Part shown: piece after piece, positions 31,773 through 43,580 of the stretch
How the letters are laid out: each line of letters starts with the position of its first letter
Numbering within the stretch: position 1 is the first letter of the stretch
DNA from: Actinernus sp. WN-2022
Lineage: Eukaryota > Cnidaria > Anthozoa > Actiniaria > Actinernidae
NCBI GenBank assembly: GCA_030867875.1
Contig: JAOWCC010001751.1
Location: 27,272,369-27,336,368 of the forward strand
Direction: 5' to 3'
Length of the DNA stretch: 64,000 nucleotides
Made by a program: the position numbers and the translations under genes
The notes under the pieces: model-generated
Told to the model about the DNA's origin: nothing
What the model saw: the letters and a program-made list of their open reading frames with translations, nothing else
Database searches by the model: none

Positions 31773-32039
31773 CTTGTGATTTCATTGGGTTTCCAAACTA
31801 AAAAGCTCATGAATTGTTAATAAGTTTGAGAAAAACATGTCCGATCGATTACGATATTCTAGCTTCTATTTCTAAATTCTTTAGCGAATTGTAAGCGTTT
31901 GTTTACGATATTTCAAACTCAGTCAGTAGGTGTTTGCTTTGTTCATACGAAAGCGGACGATAATTCCTCGGGCCAGGCCTTTGGCCGCCCGAGTCAAGTT
32001 TTGCAAGTGTTTTTTTATTATTTTAATTTTCGTTTTTTT

Positions 32040-32290
32040 AATTGTTTTTGGAGTTGGAGCAACACGTGAAAGGGTCAACCAATCAGATTCGATATCGCTC
32101 AGGACACTGATTTACATAACTTAAACACAGTGAAGCAAGATGGCGGAGACTCGGGAGAGAGGACGAAATTACTCTCAAATTTGGAGTCCCATCTCTCAAA
32201 TGTAAACAGCTTAATGTTTTATATAACTTCATTCGTGGGAAAGCCTTCCAACAGGCTCAGGATATTTCAACTGGCGCCCTTGTCGGAGCC
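32040..32290 (+). repeat. Dispersed repeat with short ORF motif (partner 44800-44990)
   Basis: Shared with 44800-44990 in the same orientation: an 'ACCAATCAGATT' block, 'TTTACATAA', an ATGGnnGA(C/G) start-like segment, and a nearly exact stretch GAAAGCCTTCCAACAGGCTC followed by AGGATATTTCAACTGGCGC. Translated in one frame, it gives 'PSNRLRIFQLA'. Unknown family, probably a mobile element or a processed copy of something expressed. Confidence 0.5.
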
Positions 32291-33667
32291 GAAGGTAATT
32301 TTTTTACCCAGACGGCCAGAGATTTATTCAACACGACGAACAGCACACGTGGCCAAAACGCGAGCGAAGTTTTGCTGAAACCAAAGGTTTCTTCGATGGA
32401 AATGGCAAGATGTTGAAATTTTCTAGGAGGACTTTGGGTGGAAATTTCTCACATTTTACGAAAGGATTAGGGATTAGCTTGCACTCCTAAACGCACGTGG
32501 CCTGACGTGTGAAATAAATTGTACCGATATTTGTAAGTCAAACATACGTGAAACGTACCAGACTGCATTGTTGTTATTTAATATTCGTTTATGTTAAAAG
32601 TAATGGCATCGAATAAAGTAGTAAATGGCCCGATTCCTGAGGTATTCCATGCAGGCCAGCGTCGGCACTTTCACTCGGTCACTTCTTGACATGAGTAAGA
32701 ATTCGGGAACGACACCAGAGATCGAAAAAAAAAACGATTGGAAATCACATGTTTCGTTATCAATTTCACCCTCCTTCAAGATGTAGAAAATGAACACTAG
32801 CACTAATATTTGAAAAGTTCCCACAAATAAAACTGCATGCAGATCTAGATAGATGCCTTTATTTCACATTTAGAACGACACATATTCACAAGGGATAGCA
32901 GCACCTGTGCTTGGACAGTGAAGTTAGAAATAATATTATCAGTGCATGAATCCTATTGAAAAGCATTGATTTCTAAAAATGTTGAAAAGTATGGGTTAGT
33001 AAACCCTGAGCTAAAAAGAATAGTTTTCTAAAATACAAAACTAATTGAAAAACCAAGCACCTATTTTTATTTTCAATGATATTGATCGCAGTGACTATTC
33101 AGGGTTTCATTAAGTTTTAGAGTACGCATCCAGATGAGAAAGTAGGCATCTGAGCAGCTGAAAAGCAGCTGAACAGCCACCAAAAGCTGTGCATCGGGGG
33201 GGAGGGGGGAAGGGGGTGTGGAAGCATACTCCTGCAAGAAATTTTGAAAACTTGGTCCTTTTAAAATACAAAAAAAAAAACATCTCAATTAATATTGCCA
33301 CAAGTTAAGCGGTTTAGAGACAGTGTTATGTGAAGTTGATTTATTATAATTACTGGGAGCAGTTTTAATAGGCCTCTTGCAGTCGTGCTGGTATAATAGT
33401 TGTCGACGAATGAATTGATCTGATGAGCTTGTGATCTCCATGGGAAAGATGTTGCCATGGATGCTGGATGGCAAGATCGATAATCGATTGGAGGTGGAAA
33501 ATAGCATTTACAAACAGGTTTTGCTAATAACACTACCGATCTCGTACAATTGCCTTTAAATATACGAAGTAAGATTTGTTTGCCATCTAATACAACCACG
33601 TGATTGCATTCCTGCAAAAGGTACGTCCATTTCATTATTTATAAATTATCATGAGCATCAGTAAAAA

Positions 33668-34027
33668 AAGGTATTCATTTATGTAGCGCAAATTCTATAT
33701 GAATATATCCAAATGCGCTTCACAAGGTTATTATTGTGATACGGACTGCTATTGTGGCGCAATGTGCTGCCGTGCAGTTTACAATCATGAGTGATTGTTA
33801 GTATCTCAGAATACCAGGCTGTTGTGTCGGGAGACAATACCCTACTCTTTCTCGAAATAACACAACAGGTTATTTCACGTCCCCCTCGTATAGATTAGAA
33901 GAGGAAGGAGACAAGGCCAACGGTTTATACGTACGTCCCTGTCCAAGGACGCGGCCGGGATTCGAACCCCTGACCTCCCGCACTATAGACCGTGCTCTAC
34001 CAACTGAGCTAACCAGTGAGGCGGTTT
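33668..34027 (-). mobile_element. tRNA-derived SINE in unit 1
   Basis: On the minus strand the head reads like a tRNA: 'TGGTTAGCTCAGTTGGTAGA' (pol III A box), then 'AGGTCAGGGGTTCGAATCCC' (B box), followed by a tRNA-unrelated body and a tail 'GCGCATTTGGATATATTCAT ... GCGCTACATAAATGAATACC' ending in T/A-rich bases. Poly-A-like AAAAAA lies at both borders. An equivalent SINE sits at the same position of unit 3 (41895-42250) but not of unit 2. Confidence 0.85.
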
Positions 34028-34779
34028 AAAAAACAATCAATTATCTGGCTCCCCTAGCACAAACCATGTATGATACAAACATATACTAGAACTCCATGAA
34101 CTACATGTATTCCGCACCTATTCCTATGTGGCCCAAGTTAAGGCCACTCAGGGCCTCTTGTTTCCTCGTAAAGTGCAATAAATATAACATTTACGAAATG
34201 CGTTCCATGCTTCGATGCAAAATGAATTTCAGATAAACATAGAAATTGCTACGAGGAAATTCGGCTAACAATAATGTTAAGCCCCAACAATAGAACAGCA
34301 GCTACAGTCGCAAAATTCATATGCGAGTGCTTTATGTATAGAGGCAATGGCCTCTAAGAACCCTGATTTATTCTGCCGCGACCCTTGTCATTCTCAAAGC
34401 CCCCAAACACTTGTAGCCCAGTAACGTGCACATTTATTTGGATTAACGTCTATGTACAGATGTATACGACTCCATGCAAATAAAACTATCTATCTTTCTA
34501 TATCTCGACTGCTCCATCGCACTGTGAGCGCTCGAACTGGTTCACGTAAGCAGCCCGGGGGGAGGGGCACTTGTATGAGTAAATGGGTCGGATAGGTCAG
34601 TATACGGCCATTCATGGTGTCCAGAACCGGACCCGGTTTTCAGAGAAAAAATTGCTCCAAAACACAGATTTCCAAGTTCGTCTATAACCGAGTAAATCCA
34701 ACAATCCGATTGGCTAAAACCGGAATTCGACATATAATTACGAAAACACCGGACCCGGAAATCGGAATTAGGTTCAAAC

Positions 34780-35206
34780 ACCGGACCCGGTACCACCGCA
34801 CATATATATCACGTATAAACATGAGTTCTCCTGGGGTTACATCGCGGTAAAGCGTCACGCGCATGCGTTGTTGATGCGCCGTACGCGTCTGATCTCCCCA
34901 GTTTCCCGCCGAAATTAAAAGAAAACAGAGGCAATCATAAATCACCCTACGTGAAATGTTTCGCGAAAAATAAGAAAACTACAAAGCCTAAGATAAGGAA
35001 AGATAAGACTTGAACAGGTTGAAGTTTTCTTAATTTGAACTCCTGCACTCTATGCGGCTGTAGAGCTAGAGAAACACACAAAAACAAACAAACCGCACAC
35101 CACCACACACATAATTCGTTCCCAGACCACCACAGCTACTCTCGTCTAAGCTGCTTCAATTTCATTAATTCCGTGACGATAAATCATCACGCGTGAGTGT
35201 ATCGAT
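34780..35206 (+). promoter_or_regulatory. Putative promoter block of first exon B1
   Basis: About 430 bases upstream of the ATG are strongly conserved in the three units, including GC-rich 'GCGTCACGCGCATGCG', 'GATGCGCCG', the CpG-rich 'GTTTCGCGAAAAATAAG' and 'CCGTGACGATAAATCATCAC' just before the start. No TATA box is evident. Conservation may be due to recent duplication, so promoter function is inferred from position. Confidence 0.5.
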
Positions 35207-35372
35207 ATGTGGCAAAGGTTTAGAAAGAAAAGCCTGGCTTTCGTTATACTCTTGTGTGCTGTTTTGGGAATCAAAGTGTTAGTTTACTTATCAGCTAGCA
35301 AAACAAACGCGAATGTGACGACAACTGAAGCTGGGAGAAAGATAAGTCAACCAACTCGAGACGGTGCTAAAG
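35207..35372 (+). CDS. Sulfotransferase gene B, alternative first exon B1 (signal anchor)
   Basis: ATG at 35207 opens 'MWQRFRKKSLAFVILLCAVL', basic tip plus one membrane segment (about residues 9-28), then a lumenal stalk with 'NVT' at residue 36 and '...QPTRDGAK'. The donor CTAAAG/GTGAGT at 35372/35373 leaves phase 1, which joins perfectly with the 32-bp exon 2 at 48202. This copy differs from B2/B3 by Thr9 to Ser, Phe26 to Val and an Arg to Gln in the stalk. If spliced to 48202 and 54306 the intron is about 12.8 kb, skipping the other two first exons. Confidence 0.82.
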
Positions 35373-38094
35373 GTGAGTCCGACGCGCCGCTTTAGCAAAA
35401 TATGAGTCATTTCCCTCTTCCACTGATAGTATCCATGTACACCAAACTCAGACTTTGTCAATATAGATATCTGTATTGTAGAGTAACGAGTATTTCGACG
35501 TCGGATTGGCGTTCCTGGGTATTTTCTCATTGCTTCAGTGCAAGACATACAAGACCATGGTGCGCAGATGTAAAGTGATACTATATACTCACGCTGAGAT
35601 TTCACGCACGCCACAGACTGTTCCTCGACTGCATGCATGCATGCGCATACGGTAGCAGATAGAGGATGTGCCATCTATTTTTAGTAGGCAAAAATAACGC
35701 TGGGACCAGCGAAAGACAAAGGTTCAATTTTTACCGATGCCTCATACGTTCATAAAACTTCTGTACAGATGGAAACAGATGTCGTTTAATATAAAGAAAA
35801 AAACGTAGAGGCATATATCGTTACAGGAGCCGGTGATTTTGTCGGAATTTTGAGTAAGGACTTTCATTCTACTGATCCCGGAAAAATTATGGCTATAGTT
35901 GAGCATCTCACCTGAAGAATTTTGGAATAATATACCGTATTTCCTCAATTAATCGACAGGGACGAATATTCAAGTGGGTTGGGTGTGGCGGGTGGGAGAT
36001 TAATTGATATTGCGAATACAGATCTTTCTAAAGTGTTCGTCAGAGAGTGCAGAAACTAGTATAAAGGAAAAACCGGCCAAATACTGCTGAAAAAATAGAA
36101 CCTAATTATTTGACGAAGAACGGACCGCACTTGGATTACAATCAAGCTCCTAGTAAGATATGAAAGAACTGTTTTAAAATGAGACTAAATGCGATTATTC
36201 GAGCGGTATAATTACAACTCTGTAAATCAGATCACAGCGACATATGGGGTAAATCGTATTATAAACGTGACGAGTGGCATATTATCGCTTAAATGAATCA
36301 GTATGTACAGATCGCTCAAAGCTTTCTGGTGAATGTCTTTTTGCTTAGTTTTCATGTTTTCATTTTAAGTGCATTTCTGTAGGTCTCGCAGTTTATGACT
36401 CCTTTAATTTGTAACTGAAATAAAAATGACGTGGCTTTGCTCAAAATGAAAACATGGAAATTTTATGTTCCTATACTCGGCAACTATAGCGAGAAAACAT
36501 GCAAAAAAGTTCATGCAAAAAGACATGAGTATAAGAATTCGGGAACGACACCAGTGATCGAAAAAAAGACGAGTGGAAATCACATGTTTCGTTCTCAATT
36601 TCAGCCTCCTTCAAGATGTAGAAAATGAACCCTAGCCGACTAATATTTGAAAAGTCACCACTCTACTCGAAAATAAAACTGCATGCAGATATATTAGATA
36701 GATGCCTTTATTTCACATTTAGAACGACACATCCCAAAATATTCACAAGGGATAGCTATTAGCTAAAGGAAAAGTTACATGTATATGCTACAATAGCACC
36801 TGTGCTTGGACAGTGAAGTTAGAAATAATATCAGTGCATGAATCCTACTGAAAAGCATTGATTTCTAAAAATGTTGAAAAGTATGGGTTAGTAAACCCTG
36901 AGCTAAAAAGAATTGTTTTCTAAAATACAAAAAAAACAAGCATCAAGCATCTATATTTATTTTCAATGATATTGATAGCAGTGACTATTCAGGGTTTCAT
37001 TAAGTTTTAGAGTAGGCATCCAGATGAGAAAGTAGGCATCTGAGCAGCTGAAGAGCAGCTGAACAGCCACCAAAAGCTGTGCATCGGGGGGGGGAGGGGG
37101 TCTGGAAGCATACTCCTGCAAGACATTTTGAAAACTTGGTCCTTTTAAAATACAAAAAAACACATCTCAATTAATATTGCCACAAGTTAAGTTTAGAGAC
37201 AGTGTTGTGTGAAGTTGATTTATTATAATTACTGGGAGCAGTTTTAATAGGCCTCTTGCAGTCGTGCTGGTATAATAGTTGTCGACGAATGAATTGATCT
37301 GATGAGCTTGTGATCTCCATGGGAAAGATGTTGCCATGGATGCTGGATGGCAAGATCGACAATCGATTGGAGGTGGAAAATAGCATTTACAAACAGGTTT
37401 TGCTAATAACACTACCGAACTCGTACAATTGCTTTTATATATATGAAATAAGATTTGTTTGCCATCTGAGTACAACCACGTGATTGCATCCTGCAAAAGG
37501 CCGTACGTCCATTTCATTATCTATAAATTATCATAAGCATCAGTAGTGAATCAATTATCTGGCTCCCCTAGCACATACCATGTATGATACAAACATGTGC
37601 TAGAACTCCATGAACTACATGTATTCACCTAATCCTATGTGGCCCGAGCTAAGGCCACTCAGGGCCTCTTGTTTCCTCGTAAAGTGTAATAAATATAACA
37701 TTTACGAAATGCGTTCCATGCTTCAATGCAAAATGAATTTCAGATAAACATAGAAATTGCTCCGAGGAAAGTCGGCTAAAAATAATGTTAAGCCCCAACA
37801 ATAGGACAGCAGCTACAGTCGCAAAATTCATATGCGAGTGCTTTATGTATAGAGACAATTGCCTCAAAGAACTCTGATTTATTCTGCCGCGACCCTTATC
37901 ATTCTGAAAGCCCCCAAACACTTGTAGCCCTGTGAAGTGCACATTTATTTGGATTAATGTCTATGTACAGATGTATACGACTCCAAATAAAACTATCTAT
38001 CTATATCTCGAGTGCTCCATCGCACTGTGCGTGAGCGCTCGCACTGGTTCACGTAAGCAGCCCTGGGGAAGGGGGGAGGGGCACTTGTATGAGT

Positions 38095-39303
38095 ATAACG
38101 AGCCAGACACTCTTAGCAACCAAACTACCCCCTGGTGATAGGGGACCAATTATCACCAGGGGGTGCTCTAGGAAGCAGGAGCATTCCATTTAATTAAGTC
38201 CAGCCTCATGTCACCTTAAAGTGCCTACTTTAGTGCCTAGATATCGTAATCCGTAGGTGTCAATGTGTGATAAAGAACTACTTTTGCATTTTACCTTTCA
38301 TCAGTCGACTACCCGTAGTAGTGCACGAAATCTAGTCATTCGTAGCCCGATTTTCAGTATGTTTCGATCGAGGTCGACGATTTATCTGGTTTGCCGTATG
38401 TGCCTATCCGACTTTCAACTAATTTCTCAAAATCAACAATACATAATCTTTTTATTATTTCATAAGTCGGGAACGATGTGGAATTTACTTTAATGAGACG
38501 AAAATGCGACTTACACGCTTGCCAATTACTGTACGAAACGTCGCAGACTTCGCTTATTATTTATAATTCGGACCCCAAATTATTATCGTGGACACTGAAA
38601 ATAAAGCGGATGAGATATCGAGATTTGAGACATGTTACCCTGGCAGCAGGTTTCTCGTGTCTTGTTGTTTGTAGTCGGTATCTGCAGTTCGCGACCGGTA
38701 ATTCGTGTCTGGTTGTTTTGATATGATTTGCGCAAATTTCGCGATGGGTAACGGCTACTCGTAGGTAGGCAGGCTAGCTATTTTGTTTGGCGTACATATC
38801 TTTTAGGCTTGTGTTCAATATCTCGAAGTGCTCAGGCATACTTTCAGGTGCCATGGAATCAACCTGGGTAAACCAGCTGGGATACAGAACAACTAAAAAA
38901 AACTTTTGTTTGGCATATCTCTTTTGGGCTTGTGTTCAATATCCCGAAGTGCTCAGGCATACTGTAGTGCCATGGACTTCAACCTGGGTAAACCAGCTGG
39001 GATACAGAACAACTAAAAAAAAAGCAATCCTGTACCTTAATTTCGTAATACTGTATTTGCCGCTCATGTCAAAATGCCACTGGCACTAAAGTACAGCCCC
39101 TGAAATAACGCAGGATCTGCAAGATCAAAGATCCTCAAACGTGTTTTGTGTACAATCCTTTGCTGACATAAAGTAATTACCAAAGCGATCAAGCGAAAAC
39201 CACAAATCACAATAATGATTGATATTTGCCACGACTATGACGTCTCTCCATAGCAACCGGCCCGCACGCATTTTCAAACTTCCGATGATCTCTGGCTCGT
39301 TAT
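38095..39303. mobile_element. 1.2-kb TIR element inserted in unit 2
   Basis: ATAACGAGCCAGA at 38095-38107 is the exact complement of TCTGGCTCGTTAT at 39291-39303. Units 1 and 3 read through the position ('GTATGAGTA...ATGGGTCGG'), giving an empty site. The interior has a 12-bp hairpin (CCCCCTGGTGAT/ATCACCAGGGGG, 38128-38163) and a ~120-base tandem duplication (about 38785-39022, 'AACCTGGGTAAACCAGCTGG' in each). The 70- to 100-codon frames inside lack a transposase signature. The target duplication is at most 2 bp (AT or TA). Confidence 0.75.
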
Positions 39304-39469
39304 GAAATGGGTCGGGTAGGTCAGTGTACGGCCATTCATGGTGTCCAGAACCGGACACAGATTTCGTCTACTACCGAGTAAATCCAACAATCCGATTGGC
39401 TAAAACCGGAATTCGACATATATTTACGAAAATCCCGGACCCGGAAATCGGAATTAGGTTCACAAAACC

Positions 39470-39946
39470 GGACCCGGTACCACCGCACGTATATATCACG
39501 TATAAACAAGAGTTCCCCCGGGGTTACACAGCGGTAAAGCGTCACGCGCATGCACTGTTGATGCGCCGCACGCGTCTGATCTCCCCAGTTTCGATCTCGT
39601 TCCCAGTGCCTTAAGTTGGGGAGGCACTGGGAACGAGAATGCCCAGTTTCCTGCCGAAATTAAAAGAAAACAGAGGCAGTCATAAATCACCCTACGTGAA
39701 ATGTTTCGCGAAAAGTAAGAAAACTACAAAGCCTAAGATAAGGAAATATAAGACTTGAACAGGTTGAAGTTTTCTTAATTTGAACGCCTGCACTCTATGC
39801 GGCTGTAGAGAAACACACAAAAACAAACAAACCGCACACCACCACACACATAATTCGTTCCCAGACCACCACTAGCTACTCTCGTCTAAGCTGCTTCAAT
39901 TTCATTCATTCCGTGACGATAAATCATCACGCGTGAGTGTATCGAT
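39470..39946 (+). promoter_or_regulatory. Putative promoter block of first exon B2
   Basis: Same conserved block as upstream of B1, but interrupted by the 50-base hairpin insertion at 39592-39641. This would separate the GCGTCACGCGCATGC part from the TTTCGCGAAAAGTAAG part by 58 extra bases. Confidence 0.45.
39584..39649. mobile_element. Ultra-short hairpin MITE (50 bp) with 8-bp TSD
   Basis: The insert 39592-39641 begins CGATCTCGTTCCCAGTGCC and ends with its near-complement. CCCAGTTT flanks it on both sides (39584-39591, 39642-39649). Units 1 and 3 have a single CCCAGTTT at this point, which proves the insertion. Same family as 20378-20417. Confidence 0.88.
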
Positions 39947-40112
39947 ATGTGGCAAAGGTTTAGAAAGAAAACCCTGGCTTTCGTTATCCTCTTGTGTGCT
40001 GTTTTGGGAATCAAAGTGTTATTTTACTTATCAGCTAGCAAAACAAACGCGAATGTGACGACAACTGAAGCTGGGAGAAAGATAAGTCGACCAACTCGAG
40101 ACGGTGCTAAAG
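39947..40112 (+). CDS. Sulfotransferase gene B, alternative first exon B2 (signal anchor)
   Basis: Same structure as B1: 'MWQRFRKKTLAFVILLCAVL', a membrane segment, a stalk with an NVT sequon, ending 'SRPTRDGAK', and donor CTAAAG/GTGAGT in phase 1. Its protein sequence is identical to B3 as far as I can read. It lies 4.74 kb downstream of B1 and 3.47 kb upstream of B3. Distance to exon 2 is about 8.1 kb. Whether it is transcribed is not shown by the sequence; the intact start, frame and donor argue against a dead copy. Confidence 0.82.
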
Positions 40113-41894
40113 GTGAGTCCGACGCGCCGCTTTAGAAAAATATGAGTCATTTCCCTCTTCCACTGATAGTATCCATGTACACCAAACTCAGACTTTGTCA
40201 ATATAAATATCTGTATTGTAGAGTAACGAGTATTTCGACGTCGGATTGGCGTTCCTGGGTATTTTCTCATTACTTCAGTGCAAGACATACAAGACCATGG
40301 TGCGCAGATGTAAAGTGATACTATATACTCACGCTGAGATTTCACGAACGCCACAGACTGTTCCTCGACTGCATGCATGCATGCGCATACGGTAGCAGAT
40401 AGAGGATGTGCCATCTATTTTTAGTAGGCAAAAATAACGCTGGGACCAGCGAAAGACAAAGGTTCAATTTTTACCGATGCCTCATACGTTCATAAAATTT
40501 CTGTACAGATGGAAACAGATGTCGTTTAATATAAAGAAAAAAACGTAGAGGCATATATCGTTACAGGAGCCGGTGATTTTGTCGGAATTTTGAGTAAGGA
40601 CTTTCATTCTACTGATCCCGGAAAAATTATGCCTAGTTGAGCATCTCACCTGAAGAATTTTGGAATAATATACCGTATTTCCTCAATTAATCGACAGGGA
40701 CGAATATTCAAGTGGGTTGGGTGTGGCGGGTGGGAGATTAATTGATATTGCGAATACATATCTTTCTAAAGTGTTCGTCAGAGAGTGCAGAAACTAGTAT
40801 AAAGAAAAACCGGCCACATACTGCTGAAAAAATAGAACCTAATTATTTGACGAAGAACGGACCGCACTTGGATTACAATCAAGCTCCTAGTAAGATATGA
40901 AAGAACTGTTTTAAAATGAGACTAAATGCGATTATTCGTTCTCAATTTCAGCCTCCTTCAAGATGTAGAAAATGAACGCTAGCCGACTAATATTTGAAAA
41001 GTCACCACTCTACTCGAAAATAAAACTGCATGCAGATATATTAGATAGATGCCTTTATTTCACATTTAGAACGACACATCCCTAAATATTCACAAGGGAT
41101 AGCTATTAGCTAAAGGAAAAGTTACATGTATATGCTACAATAGCACCTGTGCTTGGACAGTGAAGTTAGAAATAATATCAGTGCATGAATCCTACTGAAA
41201 AGCATTGATTTCTAAAAATGTTGAAAAGTATGGGTTAGTAAACCCTGAGCTAAAAAGAATTGTTTTCTAAAATACAAAAAAAAACAAGCATCAAGCATCT
41301 ATATTTATTTCCAATGATATTGATAGCAGTGACTATTCAGGGTTTCATTAAGTTTTAGAGTAGGCATCCAGATGAGAAAGTAGGCATCTGAGCAGCTGAA
41401 AAGCAGCTGAACAGCCACCAAAAGCTGTGCATCGGGGGGTGGGGGGTCTGGAAGCATACTCCTGCAAGAAATTTTGAAAACTTGGTCCTTTTAAAATACA
41501 AAAAAACACATCTCAATTAATATTGCAACAAGTTAAGTTTAGAGACAGTGTTATGTGAAGTTGATTTATAATAATTACTGGGAGCAGTTTTAATAGGCCT
41601 CTTGCAGTCGTGCTGGTACTGAATAGTTGTCAACGAATGAATTGATCTGATGAGCTTGTGATCTCCATGGGAAAGATGTTGCCATGGATGCTGGATGGCA
41701 AGATCGACAATCGATTGGAGGTGGAAAATAGCATTAACAAACAGGTTTTGCTAATAACACTACCGATCTCGTACAATTGCCTTTAAATATACGAAGTAAG
41801 ATTTGTTTGCCATCTGAGTACAACCACGTGATTGCATTCCTGCAAAAGGTACGTCCATTTCATTAGTTATAAATTATCATGAGCATCAGTTAAA

Positions 41895-42250
41895 AAAGGT
41901 ATTCATTTATATAGCGCAAATTCTATATGAATATATCCAAATGCGCTTCACAAGGTTATTTTTATGATACGGACTGCTATTGTGGCGCAATGTGCTGCCT
42001 TGTAGTTTACAATCATGAGTGATTGTTAGTACCTCAGAATACCAGGCTGTTGTGTCGGGAGACAATCCCCTACTCTTTCTCGAAATAACACAACAGGTTA
42101 TTTCACGTCCCCCTCGTATAGATTAGAAGAGGAAGGAGACAAGGCCAACGGTTTATACGTCCCTGCCCAAGGACGCGGCCGGGATTCGAACCCCTGACAT
42201 CCCGCACTATAGACCGTGCTCTACCAACTGAGCTAACCAGTGAGGCGGTT
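41895..42250 (-). mobile_element. tRNA-derived SINE in unit 3
   Basis: Orthologous by position to the SINE at 33668-34027: same A box (TTAGCTCAGTTGGTAGAGCA), B box (GGTTCGAATCC) and tail, with few substitutions. It was therefore copied with the unit and not inserted independently. Confidence 0.85.
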
Positions 42251-42984
42251 TAAAAAGCAATCAATTATCTGGCTCCCCTAGCACAAACCATGTATCATAC
42301 AAACATATACTAGAACTCCATGAACTACATGTATTCATGTATTCACCTATTCCTATGTGGCCCAAGTTAAGGTCACTCAGGGCCTCTGTTTCCTCGTAAA
42401 GTGCAATAAATATAACATTTACGAAATGCGTTCCTTGCTTCAATGCAAAATGAATTTCAGATAAACATAGAAATTGCTCCGAGGAAAGTCGGCTAACAAT
42501 AATGTTAAGCCCCAACAATAGGACAATTCATATGCGAGTGCTTTATGTATAGAGGCAATGGCCTCTAAGAACCCTGATTTATTCTGCCGCGACCCTTATC
42601 ATTCTCAAAGCCCCCAAACACTTGTAGCCCAGTGACGTGCACATTTATTTGGATTAATGTATATGTACAGATGTATACGACTCCATGCAAATAAAACTAT
42701 CTATCTATCTATATCTCGACTGCTCCATCGCACTGTGAGCGCTCACACTGGTTCACGTAAGCAGCCCGGGGGGAAGGGGGGAGGGGCACTTGTATGAGTA
42801 CACTGATGGGTCGGCCATTCATGGTGTCCAGAGCCGGACCCGGTTTTCAGAGAAAATATTGCTCCAAAATACAGATTTCCAAGTTCGTCTATAACCGAGT
42901 AAATTCAACAATCCGATTAGCTAAAACCGGAATTCGACATATAATTACGAAAACCCCGGACCCGGAAATCGGAATTAGGTTCAA

Positions 42985-43414
42985 AAACCGGACCCGGTAC
43001 CACCGCACATATATATCACGTATAAACATGAGTTCCCCTGGGGTTACACCGCGGTAAAGCGTCACGCAAATGCGCTGTTGATGCGCCGCACGCGTCTGAT
43101 CTCCCCAGTTTCCCGCCGAAATTAAAAGAAAACAGAGGCAATCATAAATCACCCTACGTGAAATGTTTCGCGAAAAATAAGAAAACTACAAAGCCTAAGA
43201 TAAGGAAAGATAAGACTTGAACAGGTTGAAGTTTTCTTAATTTGAACTCCTGCACTCTATGCGGCTGTAGAGCTAGAGAAACACACAAAAACAAACAAAC
43301 CGCACACCACCACACACATAATTCGTTCCCAGACCACCACTAGCTACTCTCGTCTAAGCTGCTTCAATTTCATTAATTCCGTGACGATAAATCATCACGT
43401 GTGAGTGTATCGAT
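42985..43414 (+). promoter_or_regulatory. Putative promoter block of first exon B3
   Basis: Uninterrupted version of the block upstream of B1, containing GCGTCACGCAAATGCGCTG, TTTCGCGAAAAATAAG and CCGTGACGATAAATCATCAC. Promoter role is inferred from position and conservation only. Confidence 0.5.
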
Positions 43415-43580
43415 ATGTGGCAAAGGTTTAGAAAGAAAACCCTGGCTTTCGTTATCCTCTTGTGTGCTGTTTTGGGAATCAAAGTGTTATTTTACTTATC
43501 AGCTAGCAAAACAAACGCGAATGTGACGACAACTGAAGCTGGGCGAAAGATAAGTCGACCAACTCGAGACGGTGCTAAAG
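43415..43580 (+). CDS. Sulfotransferase gene B, alternative first exon B3 (signal anchor)
   Basis: 'MWQRFRKKTLAFVILLCAVL', one membrane segment, NVT sequon, 'SRPTRDGAK' and donor CTAAAG/GTGAGT at 43580/43581 in phase 1. It is the nearest first exon to exon 2 (4.6 kb), so it is the simplest candidate for the default transcript. Downstream the frame runs on past the donor for 43 codons without family similarity; that read-through is intron sequence. Confidence 0.84.

Larger units (their letters stand above)
32688..36521 (+). repeat. Tandem unit 1 of the gene B first-exon array
   Basis: The unit starts at GACATGAGTAAGAATTCGGG and ends where the same sequence starts unit 2. Order inside: an AT-rich block with CAGCTGAAAAGCAGCTGAAC, a tRNA-derived SINE (minus strand, 33668-34027), the GGCCCAAGTTAAGGCCACTC block, a GC-rich upstream region, exon 1 (35207-35372) and its downstream intron sequence. 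Relative to units 2 and 3 it lacks a 43-base TATTAGCTAAAGGAAAAG-containing segment near 32896 (between repeated ATAGC words). Minus-strand frames inside (e.g. 33285-33635, 35291-35674) recur in the other units and are shadows of the repeat. Confidence 0.88.
36522..40938 (+). repeat. Tandem unit 2 of the gene B first-exon array
   Basis: Same order as unit 1, but with no SINE (the site near 37541-37552 reads CATCAGTAGTGAATCAATTA, uninterrupted), a 1.2-kb TIR element at 38095-39303 and a 50-base hairpin MITE at 39592-39641. Downstream of its first exon a ~390-base part (equivalent to 36200-36590) is missing, so unit 3 begins at the TTCG shared by both sides (about 40935-40938). Confidence 0.88.

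Noticed and set aside
33940..34025. Apparent tRNA gene with good A and B boxes (also at 42165-42250)
   Set aside because: The tRNA-like head continues into a SINE body and tail, is duplicated with the unit, and the acceptor end is not completed; treated as a SINE.
34128..34165. Helitron 3' end suggested by the hairpin in ATGTGGCCCAAGTTAAGGCC and following bases
   Set aside because: No CTRR end follows the hairpin and no TC start or Rep/helicase is present; only recorded as a shared repeat terminus.
33285..37517. 116-codon minus frames (33285-33635, 37167-37517) that are conserved between units
   Set aside because: They lie in the duplicated non-coding part of the first-exon units, change frame in unit 3, and have no recognisable domain; conservation is explained by recent duplication.
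35291..40414. 127-codon minus frames (35291-35674, 40031-40414) antisense to the first exons
   Set aside because: Antisense shadows of exon 1 and its donor; the equivalent frame is broken in unit 3.
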